DNA of 64,000 nucleotides, from assembly GCA_029961685.1 (NCBI GenBank), contig JARWKL010000006.1, positions 19,159,276 through 19,223,275 on the forward strand, in the 5' to 3' direction. The stretch is from Aristolochia californica. Taxonomy: Eukaryota > Streptophyta > Magnoliopsida > Piperales > Aristolochiaceae. The notes beneath the pieces were generated by a model. The model was not told the DNA's origin and did no database searches. It was given only the letters and a program-made list of their open reading frames with translations. Both the position numbers and the translations under genes were made by a program. Positions 12,655 to 25,829 of the stretch are shown in pieces (the stretch's first letter is position 1; each line of letters begins with the position of its first letter).

Positions 12655-15654
12655 GGTGGAATTTTATAGGAAGGGAACTTCTAACTGATCCCAACGTGCT
12701 TTAAGTGTGGTGTATGTACATGCCACAAGCATGTTGAGGATGCAAGTGGCCTAATGATCCAAAAATTAGGGGGAGTAGAAAAGATTAAATTCTCAAGTCG
12801 TGGGATATTTACCAGAGCCAAACAACCCACCTTTTGCCTATTCTTAAAAATCACAGATACTTTTTGGAATTATCTCTCTCTGCATTTGTGCATTTCCATT
12901 TGGGATGTTCAAATTATTTTTTTTCAGGTCAAAACTTGTACTCTCCCTTTTTTCCTCGTAAACAAAAAAGATATAAGATCGCAACAAAATTAAAATTTTA
13001 GAGTTCATGTGTGCAAAAAAAACTTTGAATAGTATATAATAAATAGAAAATTATTTCACGCGCTATAAATGAACCCCAAAATCCATGTTTGGGAAATTCC
13101 ACTAGTACAACCCCCTAATAATAGCTTGGTGAAATTTTATAGGAATGGGACTTCTAACTGATCCCAACATGCTTTAAGTGTGGTGGATGTGCATGCCACA
13201 AGCATGTTGAGGATGCAAGTGGCCTAATGATCCAAAATTAGGGGGAGTAGAAAAGATAAATACTCAAGTGGTGTTATATTTACAAGAGCCAAACAACCCA
13301 CATTTCGCCTATCCTTAAAAGTCACAGATACTTTTTGGAATTATCTCTCTCAGCATATGTGCATTTCCATTTGGGATGTTCAAATTTTTTTTTCAGGTCC
13401 AAACATGTACTCTCGCATTTTTCCTCGTAAACAAAAAAGATATAAGATCGCAAAAAAAGGAAAAATTTTAGAGTTCATTTGTGGAAAAAAATTTTGAAAA
13501 CTATATAATAAATAGAAAATTATTTCACGCACTAAAAATGAACCCCAAAATCCATGTTTGGGAAATTCCATTAGTACAACCGCCTAATAATAGCTTGGTG
13601 GAATTTTATAGGAAAGGGACTTCTAACTAATCCCAACATGCTTTAAATGTGGTGGATGTGCATGCCACAAGCATGTTGGGGATGCAAGTGGCCTAATGAT
13701 CCAAAAATTAGGGGGAGTAGAAAAGATTAAATTCTCAAGTGGTTGGATATTTACCAGAGCCAAACAACCCACCTTTGGCCTATCCTGAAAAATCACAGAT
13801 ACTTTTTGGAATTATCTCTCTCAGCATTTGTACATTTCCATTTGGGATGTTCAAAATTATTTTTTTCAAATACAAACATGTACTCTCCATTTTTTCCTCG
13901 TAAACAAAAAAGATATAAGATCACAACAAAACGTAAATTTTAGAGTTCATGTGTGCAAAAAAAATTCAAAAACTATATAATAAGTAGAAAATTATTTCAT
14001 GCAGAAAAAATGAACCCCAAAATCCATGTTTGGGAAATTCCACTAGTACAACCCCCTAATAATAAGCTTGGTAGAATTTTATAGGAAAGGGACTTCTAAC
14101 TGATCCCAACATGCTTTAAGTGTGGTGGTGTGCATGCCACAAGCATGTTGAGGATGCAAGTGGCCTAATGATCCAAAAATTAGGGGGAGTAGAAAAGATT
14201 AAATTCTCAAGTGGTTGGATATTTACCAGAGTCAAACAACCCACCTTTTGCCTATCCTTAAAAATCACAGGTACTTTTTGGAATTATCTCTCTCTGCATT
14301 TGTGCATTTCCATTTGGGATGCTCAAATTGTTTTTCAGGTCCAAACATGGCCTCTCCCATTTTTCCTCGTAAAAAAAAAAGATATAAGATCGCAACAAAA
14401 CGAAAATTTTAGAGATCATGTGCGATAAAAAAATTGAAAACTATATAATAAATAGAAAATTATTTCACGCACTAAAAATGAACCCCAAAATCCATGTTTG
14501 GGAAATTCCACTAGTACAACCCCCTAATAATACCTAGGTGGAATTTGTTAGGAAAGGGACTGCTAACTGATCCCGACATGCTTCAAGTGTGGTCGATGTG
14601 CATGCCACAAGCATGTTGAGGATGCAAGTGGTCTAATGATCCAAAAATTAGGGGGAGTAGAAAAAATTAAATTCTCAAGTGGTTGGATATTTACTAGAGA
14701 CAAACAACCCACTTTTCGCCTATCCTTAAAAATCACAGATACTTTTTCGAATTATCTCTCTCAGCATTTGTGCATTTCCATTTGGGATGTACAAAGTTTT
14801 TTTTTTAAGGTCCAAACATGTACTCTCCCATTTTTCCTCGTAAACAAAAAAGATATAAGATCGCAACAAAATGAAAATTATAGAGATCATGTGTGCAAAA
14901 CAATTTCTGAAAATAATTTAATAAATATAAAATTATTTCATGCATTAAAAATGAACCCCAAAATCCATGTTTGGGAAATTCCACTAGTACACCCCCCTAA
15001 TAATAGCTTGGTGGAATTTTATAGGAAAGGGACTGCTAACTGATCCCAACATGCTTTAAGTGTGGTGGATGTGCATGCCACAAGCATGTGTAGGATGCAA
15101 GTGGCCGAATGATCAAAAAATTTGGGGAGTAGAAAATATTAAATTCTCAAGTGGTTGGATATTTACCAGAGCCAAACAACCCATTTTTTGCTTATCGTTA
15201 AAAATCACAGATACTTTTTGGAATTATCTCTCTCAACATTTCTGTATTTCCATTTGGGATGTTCAATTTTTTTTTTTTGGTCCAAACATGTACTCTCCAA
15301 TTTTTCCTCGTAAACAAAAAAGATATAAGATCGCAACAAAACAAAAATTTTAGAGTTCATGTGTGCAAAAAAATTTCGAAAACTATATCATAAATTAAAA
15401 ATTATTTCACGCACTAAAAATGAACCCCAATATCCATGTTTGGGAAATTCCACTAGTACAACCCCTTAATAATAGCTTGGTGGAATATTATAGGAAAGGG
15501 ACTTCTAACTGATCCCAACATGCTTTAGGTGTGGTGGATGTGCATGCCACAAGCATGTTGAGGATGCAACTGGCCTAATGATACAAAAATTAGGGGGAGT
15601 CAAAAATATTAAATTCTCTAGTGATTGGATATTTACCAGAGCCAAACAACCCAC

Positions 15655-15680
15655 TTTTTGCCTTCACATTTGAGAATTTC
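15655..15680 (+). repeat. Truncated monomer (about 40-45 bp deletion)
   Basis: 'cccactttttgcc' is joined to 'ttcacatttgag', removing the atccttaaaaatcaca...tctctctcag segment. Landmark spacing is 432 bp (15578 to 16010). Confidence 0.8.
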
Positions 15681-18600
15681 CAATTGGTATGTCCAAATTT
15701 TTTTTTTCAGGTCCAAACTTGTACTCTCTTCAATTTTTCCTCGTAAACAAAAAAGATATCAGATCGCAACTAAACGAAAATTTTAGAGTTCATGTGTGAA
15801 AAAAAAATTGAAAACTATATAATAAATAGAAAATTATTTCACGCACTAAAAATGGACCCCAAAATCTATGTTTGGGAAATTCCACTAGTACAACCCCTTA
15901 ATAATAGCTTGGTGGAATTTTATAGGGAAGGGACTTCTAACTGATCCCAACATGCTTTAAGTGGGATGGATGTTCATGCCACAAGCATGTTGAGGATCCA
16001 AGTGGCGTAATGATCCAAAAATTTGGGGGAGTAGAAAAGATTAAATTCTCAAGTGGCTGGATATTTACCAGAGCCAAACAACCCACCTTTGGCCAATCCT
16101 TAAAAATCACAGATGCTTTTTGGAATTATCTCTCTCAGCATTTGTGCATTTACATTTGGGATGTTCAAAATTTCTTTTTTTCACGTCCAAACTTGTACTC
16201 TCCCATTTTTCCTTGTAAACAAAAAAGATTTAAGATCGCAACAAAACGAAAATGTTAGAGATCACCTATGCAAAAAAAATTTGAAAACAATATAATAAAT
16301 AGAAAATTATTTGACGCACTAAAAATGAACCCACAAATCCATGTTTGGGAAATTCCACTAGTACAACCCCTTAATAAAAGCTTAGTGGAATTTTATAGGG
16401 AAGGGACTTCAAACTGATCCCAACATGCTTTAAGTGTGATGGATGTGCATGCCACAAGCATGTTGAGGATGAGAGTGGCCTATTGATCCAAAAATTATGG
16501 GGAGCAGAAAAAATTAAATTCTCAAGTGGTTGGATATTTACCAGAGCCAAACAACCCACCGTTTGCCTATCCTTAAAAATCACAGATACTTTTTGGAATT
16601 ATCTCTCTCAGCATTTTTGTGCATTTCCATTTGGGATGTTCAAATTTTTTTTTTTAGGTCCAAACTTGTACTCTCCCATTTTTCCTAGTAAACAAAAAAG
16701 ATATAAGATCGCAACAAAACGAAAATTTTGGAGATCATGTGTGCAAAAAAAATTTGAAAACTATATAATAAATAGAAATTATTTCACGCACTAAAAATGA
16801 ACCCCAAAATCCATGTTTGGGAATTCCACTAGTACAATCCCCTAATAATAGCTTGGTGGAATATTATAGGAAAGGGACATCTAACTGATCCCAACATGCT
16901 TTTAGTGTGGCGGATGTGCATGCCACAAGCATGTTGAGGATGCAAGTGGCCTAATGATCCAAAAATTAGGGGGAACAGAAAAAATTAAATTCTCAAGTGG
17001 TTGGATATTTACCAGAACCAAACAACCCACTTTTTGCCTATCCTTAAAAATCACAGATACTTTTTGGAAATATCTCTCTCAGCATTTGTGCATTTCCATT
17101 TGGGATGTCCAAATTTTTTTTTTCAGGTCCAAACTTGTACTCTCCCATCATACCTCGTATACAAAAAAGATATAAGACCGCAACAAAACGAAACTTTTAG
17201 AGATCATGTGCTCAAAAAAAATTTGAAAACTATATAATAAATAGAAAATTATTTCACGCACTAAAAATGAACCCCAAAATCCATGTTAGGGAAATTCTAC
17301 TAGTAGAACCCCTAATAATAGCTTGGTGGAATTTTATAGGAAAGGGACTTCTAACTGATCCCAACATGCATTAAGTGTGGCGGATGTGCATACCACAAGC
17401 ATGATGAGGATGCAAGTGGCTTAATGATCCAAAAATTAGGGGGAGCAAAAAAAATTAAATTCTCAAGTGGTTGGATATTTACCAGAGCCAAACAACCAAC
17501 TTCTTGCCTATCGTTAAAAATCACAGATACTTTTTGAAATTATCTCTCTCAGCATTTGTGCATTTCCATTTGGGATGTTCCAATTTTTTTTTTTCAGGTC
17601 CAAACTTGTACTCAACCATTTTTCCTTGTAAACAAAAAAGATATAAGATCGCAACAAAACAAAAATTTTAGAGTTCATGTTGCAAAAAAATTTTGAAAAC
17701 TATATAATAAATAGAAAATTATTTAACGCACTAAAAATGAACCCCAAAATACATGTTTGGGAAATTCCACTAGTACAACACCCTAATAATAGCTTGGTAG
17801 AATTTTATAGGAAATGGACTTCTAATTGATCCCAACATGCTTTAAGTGTGACAGATGTGCATGCCACAAGCATGTTGAGGATGCAAGTGTCCTAAAGATC
17901 CAAAAATTAGGGGGAGCAGAAAAAATTAAATTCTTAAGTGGTTGGATATTTACCAGAGCCAAACAAACCACTTTTTGCCTATCCTTAAAAATCACAAATA
18001 CTTTTTGGAATTATCTCTCTTAGCATTTGTGCATTTCCAATTGGGAAGTTCAAATTTTTTTTTTCATGTCCAAACTTGTACTCTACCATTTTTCCTCGTA
18101 AACAAAAAAAAATATAAGATCGCAAAAAAACGAAAATTTTAGAGTTCATGTGTGCAAAAATTTTTAAAAACTATATAATAAATAGAAAATTATTTCACGC
18201 ACTAAAAATGAACCCCAAAATCCATGTTTGGGAAATTGCACTAGTGCAACGCCCAAATAATAGCTTCGTGGAATTTTATAGGAAAGGGACTTCTAACTGA
18301 TCCCAACATGCTTTATGTGTGGTGGATGTGCATGCCATAAGCATTTTGAGGTTGCTAGTGGCCTAATGATCCAAAAATTAGGGGGAGTAGAAAAAATTAA
18401 AGTCTCAAGTGGTTGGATATAACCAGAGAAAAACAACCCACTTTTTGCCTATCCTTAAAAATCACTGATACTTTTTGGAATTATCTCTCTCAGCATTTGT
18501 ACATTTCCATTTGGGATGTTCAAATTTTTTTATTTTTAGGTCCAAACTTGTACTCTCCCATTTTTCCTCGTAGACAAAAAAAAATATAAGATCGCAACTA

Positions 18601-20152
18601 AACGAAAATTTTAGAGATCTTGTGCGCAAAATAAATTTGAAAACTATATAATAAATAGAAAATTATTTCACGCACTAAAAATGAACCCCAAAATCCATGT
18701 TTGGGAAATTCCACTAGTACAACCCCCTAGTAATAGCTTGGTGGAAATTTATAGGGAAGGGACTTCTAAGTGATCCCAACATGCTTTAAGTGTGATGGAT
18801 GTGCATGCCACAAGCATGTTGAGGATGAGAGTGCCCTATTGATCCAAAAATTATGGGGAGTAGAAAAAAATAAATTCTCAAGTGGTTGGATATTTGCTAG
18901 AGCCAAACAACCCACTCTTTGCCTATCCTTAAAAATCACAGATACTTTTTGGAATTATCTCTCTCAGCATATGTGCATTTCCATTTGGGATGTTCAAATT
19001 TTTTTTTTTTTAGGTCCAAACTTGTACTCTACCATTTTTCCTCGTCAACGAAAAAGATATAAGATCGCAACAAAATGAAAATTTTTGAGTTCCTATGTGC
19101 AAAAAAAATTTGAAAACTATTTAATAAATAGAAATTTATTTCACGCACTAAAAATGATCCCCAAAATCCATGTTTAGGAAATTCCACTAGTACAACACCC
19201 TAATAAAAGCTTGGTGGAATTTTATAGGAAAGGGACTTCTAACTGATCCCAACATGCTTTAAGTGTGGCGGATGTGCATACCACAAGCATGATGAGGATG
19301 CAAGTGGCCTAATGATCCAAAAATTAGGGGGAGCTGAAAAAATTAAATTCTCAAGTGGTTCGATATTAACCAGAGCCAAACAACAAAGTTTTTGCCTGAC
19401 CTTAAAAATCACAGATACTTTTTTGAATTATCTCATTCTGCATTTTTGCATTTCCATTTGGGATGTTCAAAATTTTTTTTTCAGGTCCAAACTTGTAGTC
19501 AACCATTTTTTCTTGTGAGCAAAAAAGATATAAGATCGCAACAAAACGAAAATTTTGGAGATCATGTGCGCAAAACAAATTTGAAAACTATATAATGAAT
19601 AGAAAATTATTTCACGCACTAAAAATGAACCCCAAAATCCATGTTTGGGAAATTCTACTAGTACAATCCCCAAATAATACCTTGGTGGAATTTTTTAGGA
19701 AAAAGACTGCTAACTGATCCCAACATGCTTTAAGTGTGGTGGATGTACATGCCACAAGCATGTTGAGGATGCAAGTGGTCTAATGATCCAAAAAATAGGG
19801 GGAGGAGCAAAATTTAAATTCTCAAGTGGTTGGATATTTACCAGAGACAAACAACCCACTTTTTGCCTATCCTTAAAAATCACAGATACTTTTAGGAATT
19901 ATCTCTCTCAGCATATGTGCATTTCCATTTGGGATGTACAAATTTTTTTATTTTCAGGTCCAAACTTGTACTCTCCCATTTTTCCATGTAAACAAAAAAT
20001 ATATAAGATCGCAAAACAACGAAAATTTTAGAGTTCAGATGTGCAAAAAAAATTTCAAAACTATATTAAATAGAAAATTATTCACGCACTAAAAATGAAC
20101 CCCAAAATCCATGTTTGGGAGTTCCACTAGTAAAACCCCCTAATAATAGCTT

Positions 20153-22967
20153 GGTGGAATTTTATAGGAAAGGGACTTCTAACTGATCCCAACATGCTTT
20201 AAGTGTGGTGGATGTGCATGCCACAAGCATGTTGAGGATGCAAGTGGCCTAATGATCCAAAAATTAGGGGGAGTAGAAAAAATTAAATTCTCAAGTGGGT
20301 GGATATTTACCAGAGCCAAACAACCCACTTTTTGCCTATCCTTAAAAATCACCGATACTTTTTGGAATTATCTCTCTCAGCATTTGTACATTTCCATTTG
20401 GGAAGTTCAAATTTTTTTTTCAGGTCCAAACTTGTACTCTCCCATTTTTCCTCGTAAACAATAAAGATATAAGATCGCAAGAAAACGAAAATTTAAGAGA
20501 TTATGTGCGCAAAAAAATATTGAAAACTATATAATAAATAGAGAATTATTTCAGGCACTAAAAATGAACCCCAAAATCCATGTTTGGGAAATTCCACTAG
20601 TACAACCCCCTAATAATAGCTTGGAGAAATTTTATAGGAAAGGGACTTCCAACTGATTCCAACATGCTTTAAGTGTGGTGGATGTGCATGCCACAAGCAT
20701 GTTGTGGATGCAAGTGGCCTAATGATCCAAAAATTAGGCGGAGTAGAAAAAATCAAATTCTCAAGTGCTTGGATATTTACCAACCCACGTTTTGCCTTTC
20801 CTTAAAAATCACATATACTCTTTGGAAGTATCTCTCTCAGCATTTGTGCATTTCCATTTGGGTTGTTCAAATTTTTTTTTTCAGGTCCACACATGTACTC
20901 TCCCATTTTTCCTTGTAAACAAAAAAGATATAAGATCGCAACAAAACGAAAATTTTAGAGTTCATTTGCGCAAAAAAAATTTCAAAACTATATAATAAAT
21001 AGAAAATTATTCACGCACTAAAAATGAACCCCAAAATCCATGTTTGGGAAATTCCACTAGTAAAACCCTCTAATAATAGCTTGGTGGAATTTTATAGGAA
21101 AGGGACTTCTAACTGATTCCAACATGCTTTAAGTGTGGTGGATGTGCATGCCACAAGCATGATGAGGATGCAAGTGGCCTAATGATGCAAAAATTAGGGG
21201 GAGTAGAAAAAATTAAATTCTCAAGTGGTTGGATATTTACCAGAGCCAAACAACCCACTTTTTGCCTATCCTTAAAAATCATAGATACTTTTTGGAATTA
21301 TCTCTCTCAGCATTTGTGCATTTCCATTTGGGATGTTCAATTTTTTTTTTTCAGGTCCAAACTTGTACTCTCCCATTTTTTCTCGTAAACAAAAAAGATA
21401 AAAGATCGCAACAAAATGAAAATTTCAGAGATCATGTGCGCAAAATAAATTTGAAAACAGTATAATAAATAGAAAATTATTTCACGCAGTAAAAATAAAC
21501 CCCAGAATCCATGTTTGGGAAATTCCACTAGTATAACCCCCTAATAATAGCTTGGTGGAATTTTATAGGAAAGGGACTTCTAACTGATCCCAACATGCTT
21601 TAAGTGTGGTGGATGTGCATGCCACAAGCATGTTGCGGATGCAAGTGGCCTGATGATGCAAAAATTTGGGGGAGTAGAAAAAATTAAATTCTCAAGTGGG
21701 TGGATATTTACCAGAGCCCAACAACCCACTTTTTGCCTATCCTTAAAAATCACAGATTCTTTTTGGAATTATCTCTCTCAACATCGGTGCATTTCCATTT
21801 GGGATGTTCAAATTTTTTTTTTCAGGTCCAAACTTGTACTCTCCCATTTTTCCCCGTAAAAAAAAAAAGATATAAGATCGCAACAAAACGAAAATTTTAG
21901 AGATCATGTATGCAAAAAAAATTTGAAAACTATATAGTAAATAGAAAAGTATTTCACGCACTAAAAATGAACCCCATAATCCATATTTAGGAAATTCCAC
22001 TAGTACAACCCCCTAATAATAGTTTGGTGGAATTTTAATGGAAAGGGACTTCTAAGTTATCCCAACATGCTTTAAGTGTGGTAGATGTGCATGCCACAAT
22101 CATGTTGAGGATGCAAGTGGCCTATTGATCCAAACATTAGGGGGAGTAGAAAATTTTAAATTCTCAAGTGGTTGGATATTTACCAGAGCCAAACAACCCA
22201 CCTTTTGCCTATCCTTAAAAATCACTGATACTTTTTGGAATTATCTCTCTGAGCATTTGTGCATTTCCGTTTGGGATGTTAAAATTTTTTTTTTCAGGTC
22301 CAAACTTGTACTCTCCCATTTTCCCTCGTAAACAAAAAGGATAAAAGATCGCAACAAAACGAAAATTTTAGAGTACATGTGCGTAAAAAAAATTTTAAAA
22401 CTATATCATAAATAGAAAATTATTTCACGCACTAAAAATGAACCCCAAAATCCATGTTTGGGAAATTCCACTAGTACTACCCCCTAATTATAGTTTGGTG
22501 GAATTTTATAGGAAAGAGACTTCTAACTGATCCCAACAAGTTTTAAGTGTTCTAGATGTGCATGCCACAAGCATGTTGAGGATGCAAGGGGCCTAATGAT
22601 CCAAAAATTAGGCGGAGTAGAAAAAATTAAATTCTCAAGTGGTTGGATATTTACCAGAGCCAAACAACCCACTTTATGCCTATCCTTAGAAATCACAGAT
22701 ACTTTTAGGAAATATCTCTCTCAGCATTTGTGCATTTCCATTTGGGATGTTCAATTTTTTTATTTTCCGGTCCAAACTTGTACTCTCCCATTTTTCCTCG
22801 TAAACAAAAAAGATATAAGATCGCAACAAAACGAAAATTTTAGAGATCATGTGCGCAAAAAAATTTTGAAAACTATATAATAACTAGAAAATTATTTCAC
22901 GCTATAAAAATTAACCCCAAAATCCATGTTTGGGAATTCCACTAGTACAATCCCCTAATAATAGCTT
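20153..22967 (+). repeat. Six-monomer block, copy 1 of a 12.2-kb-spaced pair
   Basis: Monomers with landmarks 20252, 20722, 21182, 21653, 22125 and 22596 correspond in order to 32477, 32946, 33406, 33876, 34346 and 34817 (offset about 12222-12225 bp, 26 monomers). Shared rare variants: 10-bp deletion with 'accaaccc' (second), 'gcatgatgagg' and 'ccccagaatcc' (third), 'cagattcttttt' and 'tatatagtaaatag' (fourth), 'ccaaacattag' and 'taattatagtttgg' (fifth), and 'caacaagttttaag', 'ggggcctaatg' and 'ctttatgcc' (sixth). Confidence 0.85.
20722..21181 (+). repeat. Domain-B monomer carrying the domain-C 10-bp deletion
   Basis: At about 20776-20785 it reads 'tttaccaaccc', lacking agagccaaac, as every domain-C monomer does. 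The rest of the unit is domain-B-like ('ttcacgcac'-type end, 'agaaaaaatc'). Its copy is at 32946. These are the only two such units I found left of the retrotransposon. Confidence 0.85.
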
Positions 22968-23480
22968 GGTGGAATATTATAGGAATGGGACATCTAACTG
23001 ATCCCAACATGCTTTAAGTGTGGTGGATGAGCATGCCGCAAGCATGTTGAGGATGCAAGTGGCCTGATGATCCAAAAATTAGGGGGAGTAGAAAAACTTA
23101 AATTCTCAAGTGGTTGGATATTTACCAGAGCCATACAACCCACTTTTTGCCTATCCTTAAAAATCACAGATGCTTTCTGAAATTATCTCTCTCAACATTT
23201 GTGCATTTCGATTTGGGATGTTCAAAATTTTTTTTTCAGGTCCAAACTTGTACTCTCGCATTTTATCACGTAAACAAAAAAGATATAAGATCGCAACAAA
23301 ATGAAAATTTTAGAGTTCACGTGTGCAAAATAAATTTGAAAACTATATAATAAATAGAAAATTATTTCACACACTAAAAATATAACCCAAAATCCATGTT
23401 TGGAAAATTCCACTAGTACAACCCCCTAATAATAGCTTGGTGGAATATTATAGGAAAGGGACTTCTAACTGATCCCAACA

Positions 23481-25270
23481 TGCTTTAAGCGTGGTGGATG
23501 TGCATGCCACAAGCATGTTGAGGATGCAAGTGGCCTAATGATCCAAAAATTAGGGGGAGAAGAAAAAATAAAATTCCAAAGTGGTTGGATATTTACAAGA
23601 GCCAAACAACCAACTTTTTGCCTATCCTTAAAAATCACAGATACTTTTTGGAATTATCTCTCACAGTATTTGTGCATTTCCATTTGGGATGTTCAAATTT
23701 TTTTCCTTTCAGGTCCAAACTTGTACTCTCCCATTTTCCTCGTAAACAAAAAAGATCTAAGATCGCAATTAAACGAAAATTTTAGAGATCATGTCCACAA
23801 AAAAAAATTGAAAACTATATAATAAATAGAAAATTATTTCACGCACTAAAAATGAACCCCAAAATCCATGTTTGGGAAATTCCATTAGTACAACCCCCTA
23901 ATAATAGCTTGGTGGAATTTTTTAGGAAAGGCCCTGTAAACTGATCCCAACATGGTTTAAGTGTGGTGGAAGTGCAAGCCACAAGCATGTTGAGGATGCA
24001 AGTGGCCTAATGATCCATAATTAGGGGGAGTAGAAAAAATTAAATTCTCAAGTGGTTGGATATTTACCAGAGCCAAACAACCCACTTTTTGCCTATCCTT
24101 AAAAATCACTGATACTTTTTGGAATTATCTCTCTCAGCATTTGTACATTTCCATTTGGGATGTACAATTTTTTTTTGTCAGGTCCAAACATGTACTCTTC
24201 CATTTTTCCTTGTAAAAAAAAACATATAAGATCGCAACAAAACGAAAATTTTAGAGTTCAAGTGTGCAAAAAAAATATGAAAACTTTATAATAAATAGAA
24301 AATTATTCACGCACTAAAAATGAACCCCAAAATCCATGTTAGGGAAATTCCACTACTACAACCCCCTAAGCTTGGTGGAATTTTATGGGAAAGGGACTTC
24401 TAACTGATCCCAACATGCTTTAAGTGTGGTGGATGTGCATGCCACAAGCATGTTGAGGATGCAAGTGGCCTAATGATCCAAAAATTAGGAGGAGTAGAAA
24501 AAATTAAATTCTCAAGTGGGTGGATATTTACCAGAGCCAAACAACCCACTTTTTGCCTATCCTTAGAAATCACAGATACTTTTTGGAATTATCTCTCTCA
24601 GCATTTGTGCATTTCCATTTGGGATGTTCAAATTTTTTTTTTCAGGTCCAAACTTGTACTCTCCCATTTTTCCTCGTAAACAAAAAAGATATATGATCCC
24701 AACAAAACAAAAATTTTAGAGATCATGTGCGCAAAAAAAATTTGAAAACTATATAATAAATAGAAAATTATTTCATGCACTAAAAATGAACCCCAAAATC
24801 CATGTTTGGGAAATTCCACTAGTACAACCCCCTAATAATAGCTTGGTGGAATTTTATAGAAAAGGGACTTCTAGTTGATCCCAATATGCTTTAAGTGTGG
24901 TGGATGAGCATGCCGCAAGCATGTTGAGGATGCAAGTGGCCTGATGATCCAAAAATTAGGGGGAGTAGAAAAACTTTAATTCTCAAGTGGTTGGATATTT
25001 ACCAGAGCCATACAACCCACTTTTTGCCTATCCTTAAAAATCACAGATGCTTTCTGGAATTATCTCTCTCAACATTTGTGCATTTCGATTTGGGATGTTC
25101 AAAATTTTTTTTCAGGTCCAAACTTGTACTCTCCCATTTTATCACGTAAACAAAAAAGATATAAGATCGCAACAAAACGAAAATTTTAGAGTTCACGTGT
25201 GCAAAATAAATTTGAAAACTATATAATAAATAGAAAATTATTTCACACACTAAAAATATACCCCAAAATC
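23481..25270 (+). repeat. Recent segmental duplication inside the array, copy 1
   Basis: Nearly four monomers (landmarks 23538, 24010, 24473, 24944) that are almost identical to 25830-27618. Both copies share rare changes: 'aagcgtggtgg', 'attccaaagtgg', 'gcaattaaacg', the short 'cctaagcttgg' junction, 'gatatatgatccc', and 'ccatacaaccc'. By eye they differ at only a few positions per monomer. End points are estimates. Confidence 0.85.
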
Positions 25271-25310
25271 CATGTTTGGGAAATTCCTCTAGTACAACCC
25301 CCTAATAATA

Positions 25311-25780
25311 GCTTCATGGAATTTTATAGGAAAGGGACTTCTAACTGATCCGAACATGCTTTAAGTGTGGTGGATGTGCATGCCATATGCTTGTTGAGGA
25401 TGCAAGTGGCCTAATGATCCAAAAATTAGGGGGAGCAGAAAAAATTAAATTCTCAAGTGGTTGGATATTCACGAGAGCCAAACAACCCACTTTTTGCCTA
25501 TCCATAAAAATCACAGATACTATTTGGAATTATATCTCTCTGCATTTGTGCATTTTGATCTGGGATGTTCAAATTTTTTTATTTACAGGTCCAAAGTTGT
25601 ACTCTCCCACTTTTCCTCGTCAACAAAAAAGATATAAGATCACGACAAAACGAAAATTTTAGAGTTCACGTGTGCAAAACAAATTTGAAAACTATTTAAT
25701 AAATAGAAAACTATTTCACGCACTAAAAATGAACCCCAAAATCCATGTTTGGGAAATTCCACTAGTACAACCCCCTAATA
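25311..25780 (+). repeat. Dispersed monomer variant, copy 1 of 3
   Basis: Marked by 'gcttcatggaatttt', 'gatccgaacatgc', 'tgcttgttgagg', 'gggagcagaaa' and 'attcacgagagcc'. The same combination recurs 3292 bp and 12228 bp further on (about 28603 and 37539). Confidence 0.8.
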
Positions 25781-25829
25781 ATAGCTTGGTGGAATTTTAT
25801 AGGAATGGGACTTCTAACTGATCCCAACA

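Larger units (their letters stand above)
1..14536 (+). repeat. Satellite array, domain A (about 470-bp monomers)
   Basis: Uninterrupted head-to-tail tandem array. The once-per-monomer landmark (atgatccaaaa or variant) falls at 98, 569, 1039, 1510, 1981, 2451, 2922, 3392, 3899, 4350, 4821, 5292, 5761, 6231, 6703, 7173, 7644, 8112, 8581, 9053, 9521, 9990, 10408, 10874, 11345, 11814, 12282, 12754, 13227, 13696 and 14168. Spacing is about 470 bp except at 3392-3899 (507 bp, insertion) and 9990-10408 (418 bp, deletion). Diagnostic bases of this domain are 'agaaaagatt' after the landmark, 'cccacctttt', and often 'gctcgg' at the monomer junction. There is no host gene. The family is not one I can name. 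The change into domain B is gradual (about 13-17 kb), so the right boundary is approximate. Confidence 0.95.
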
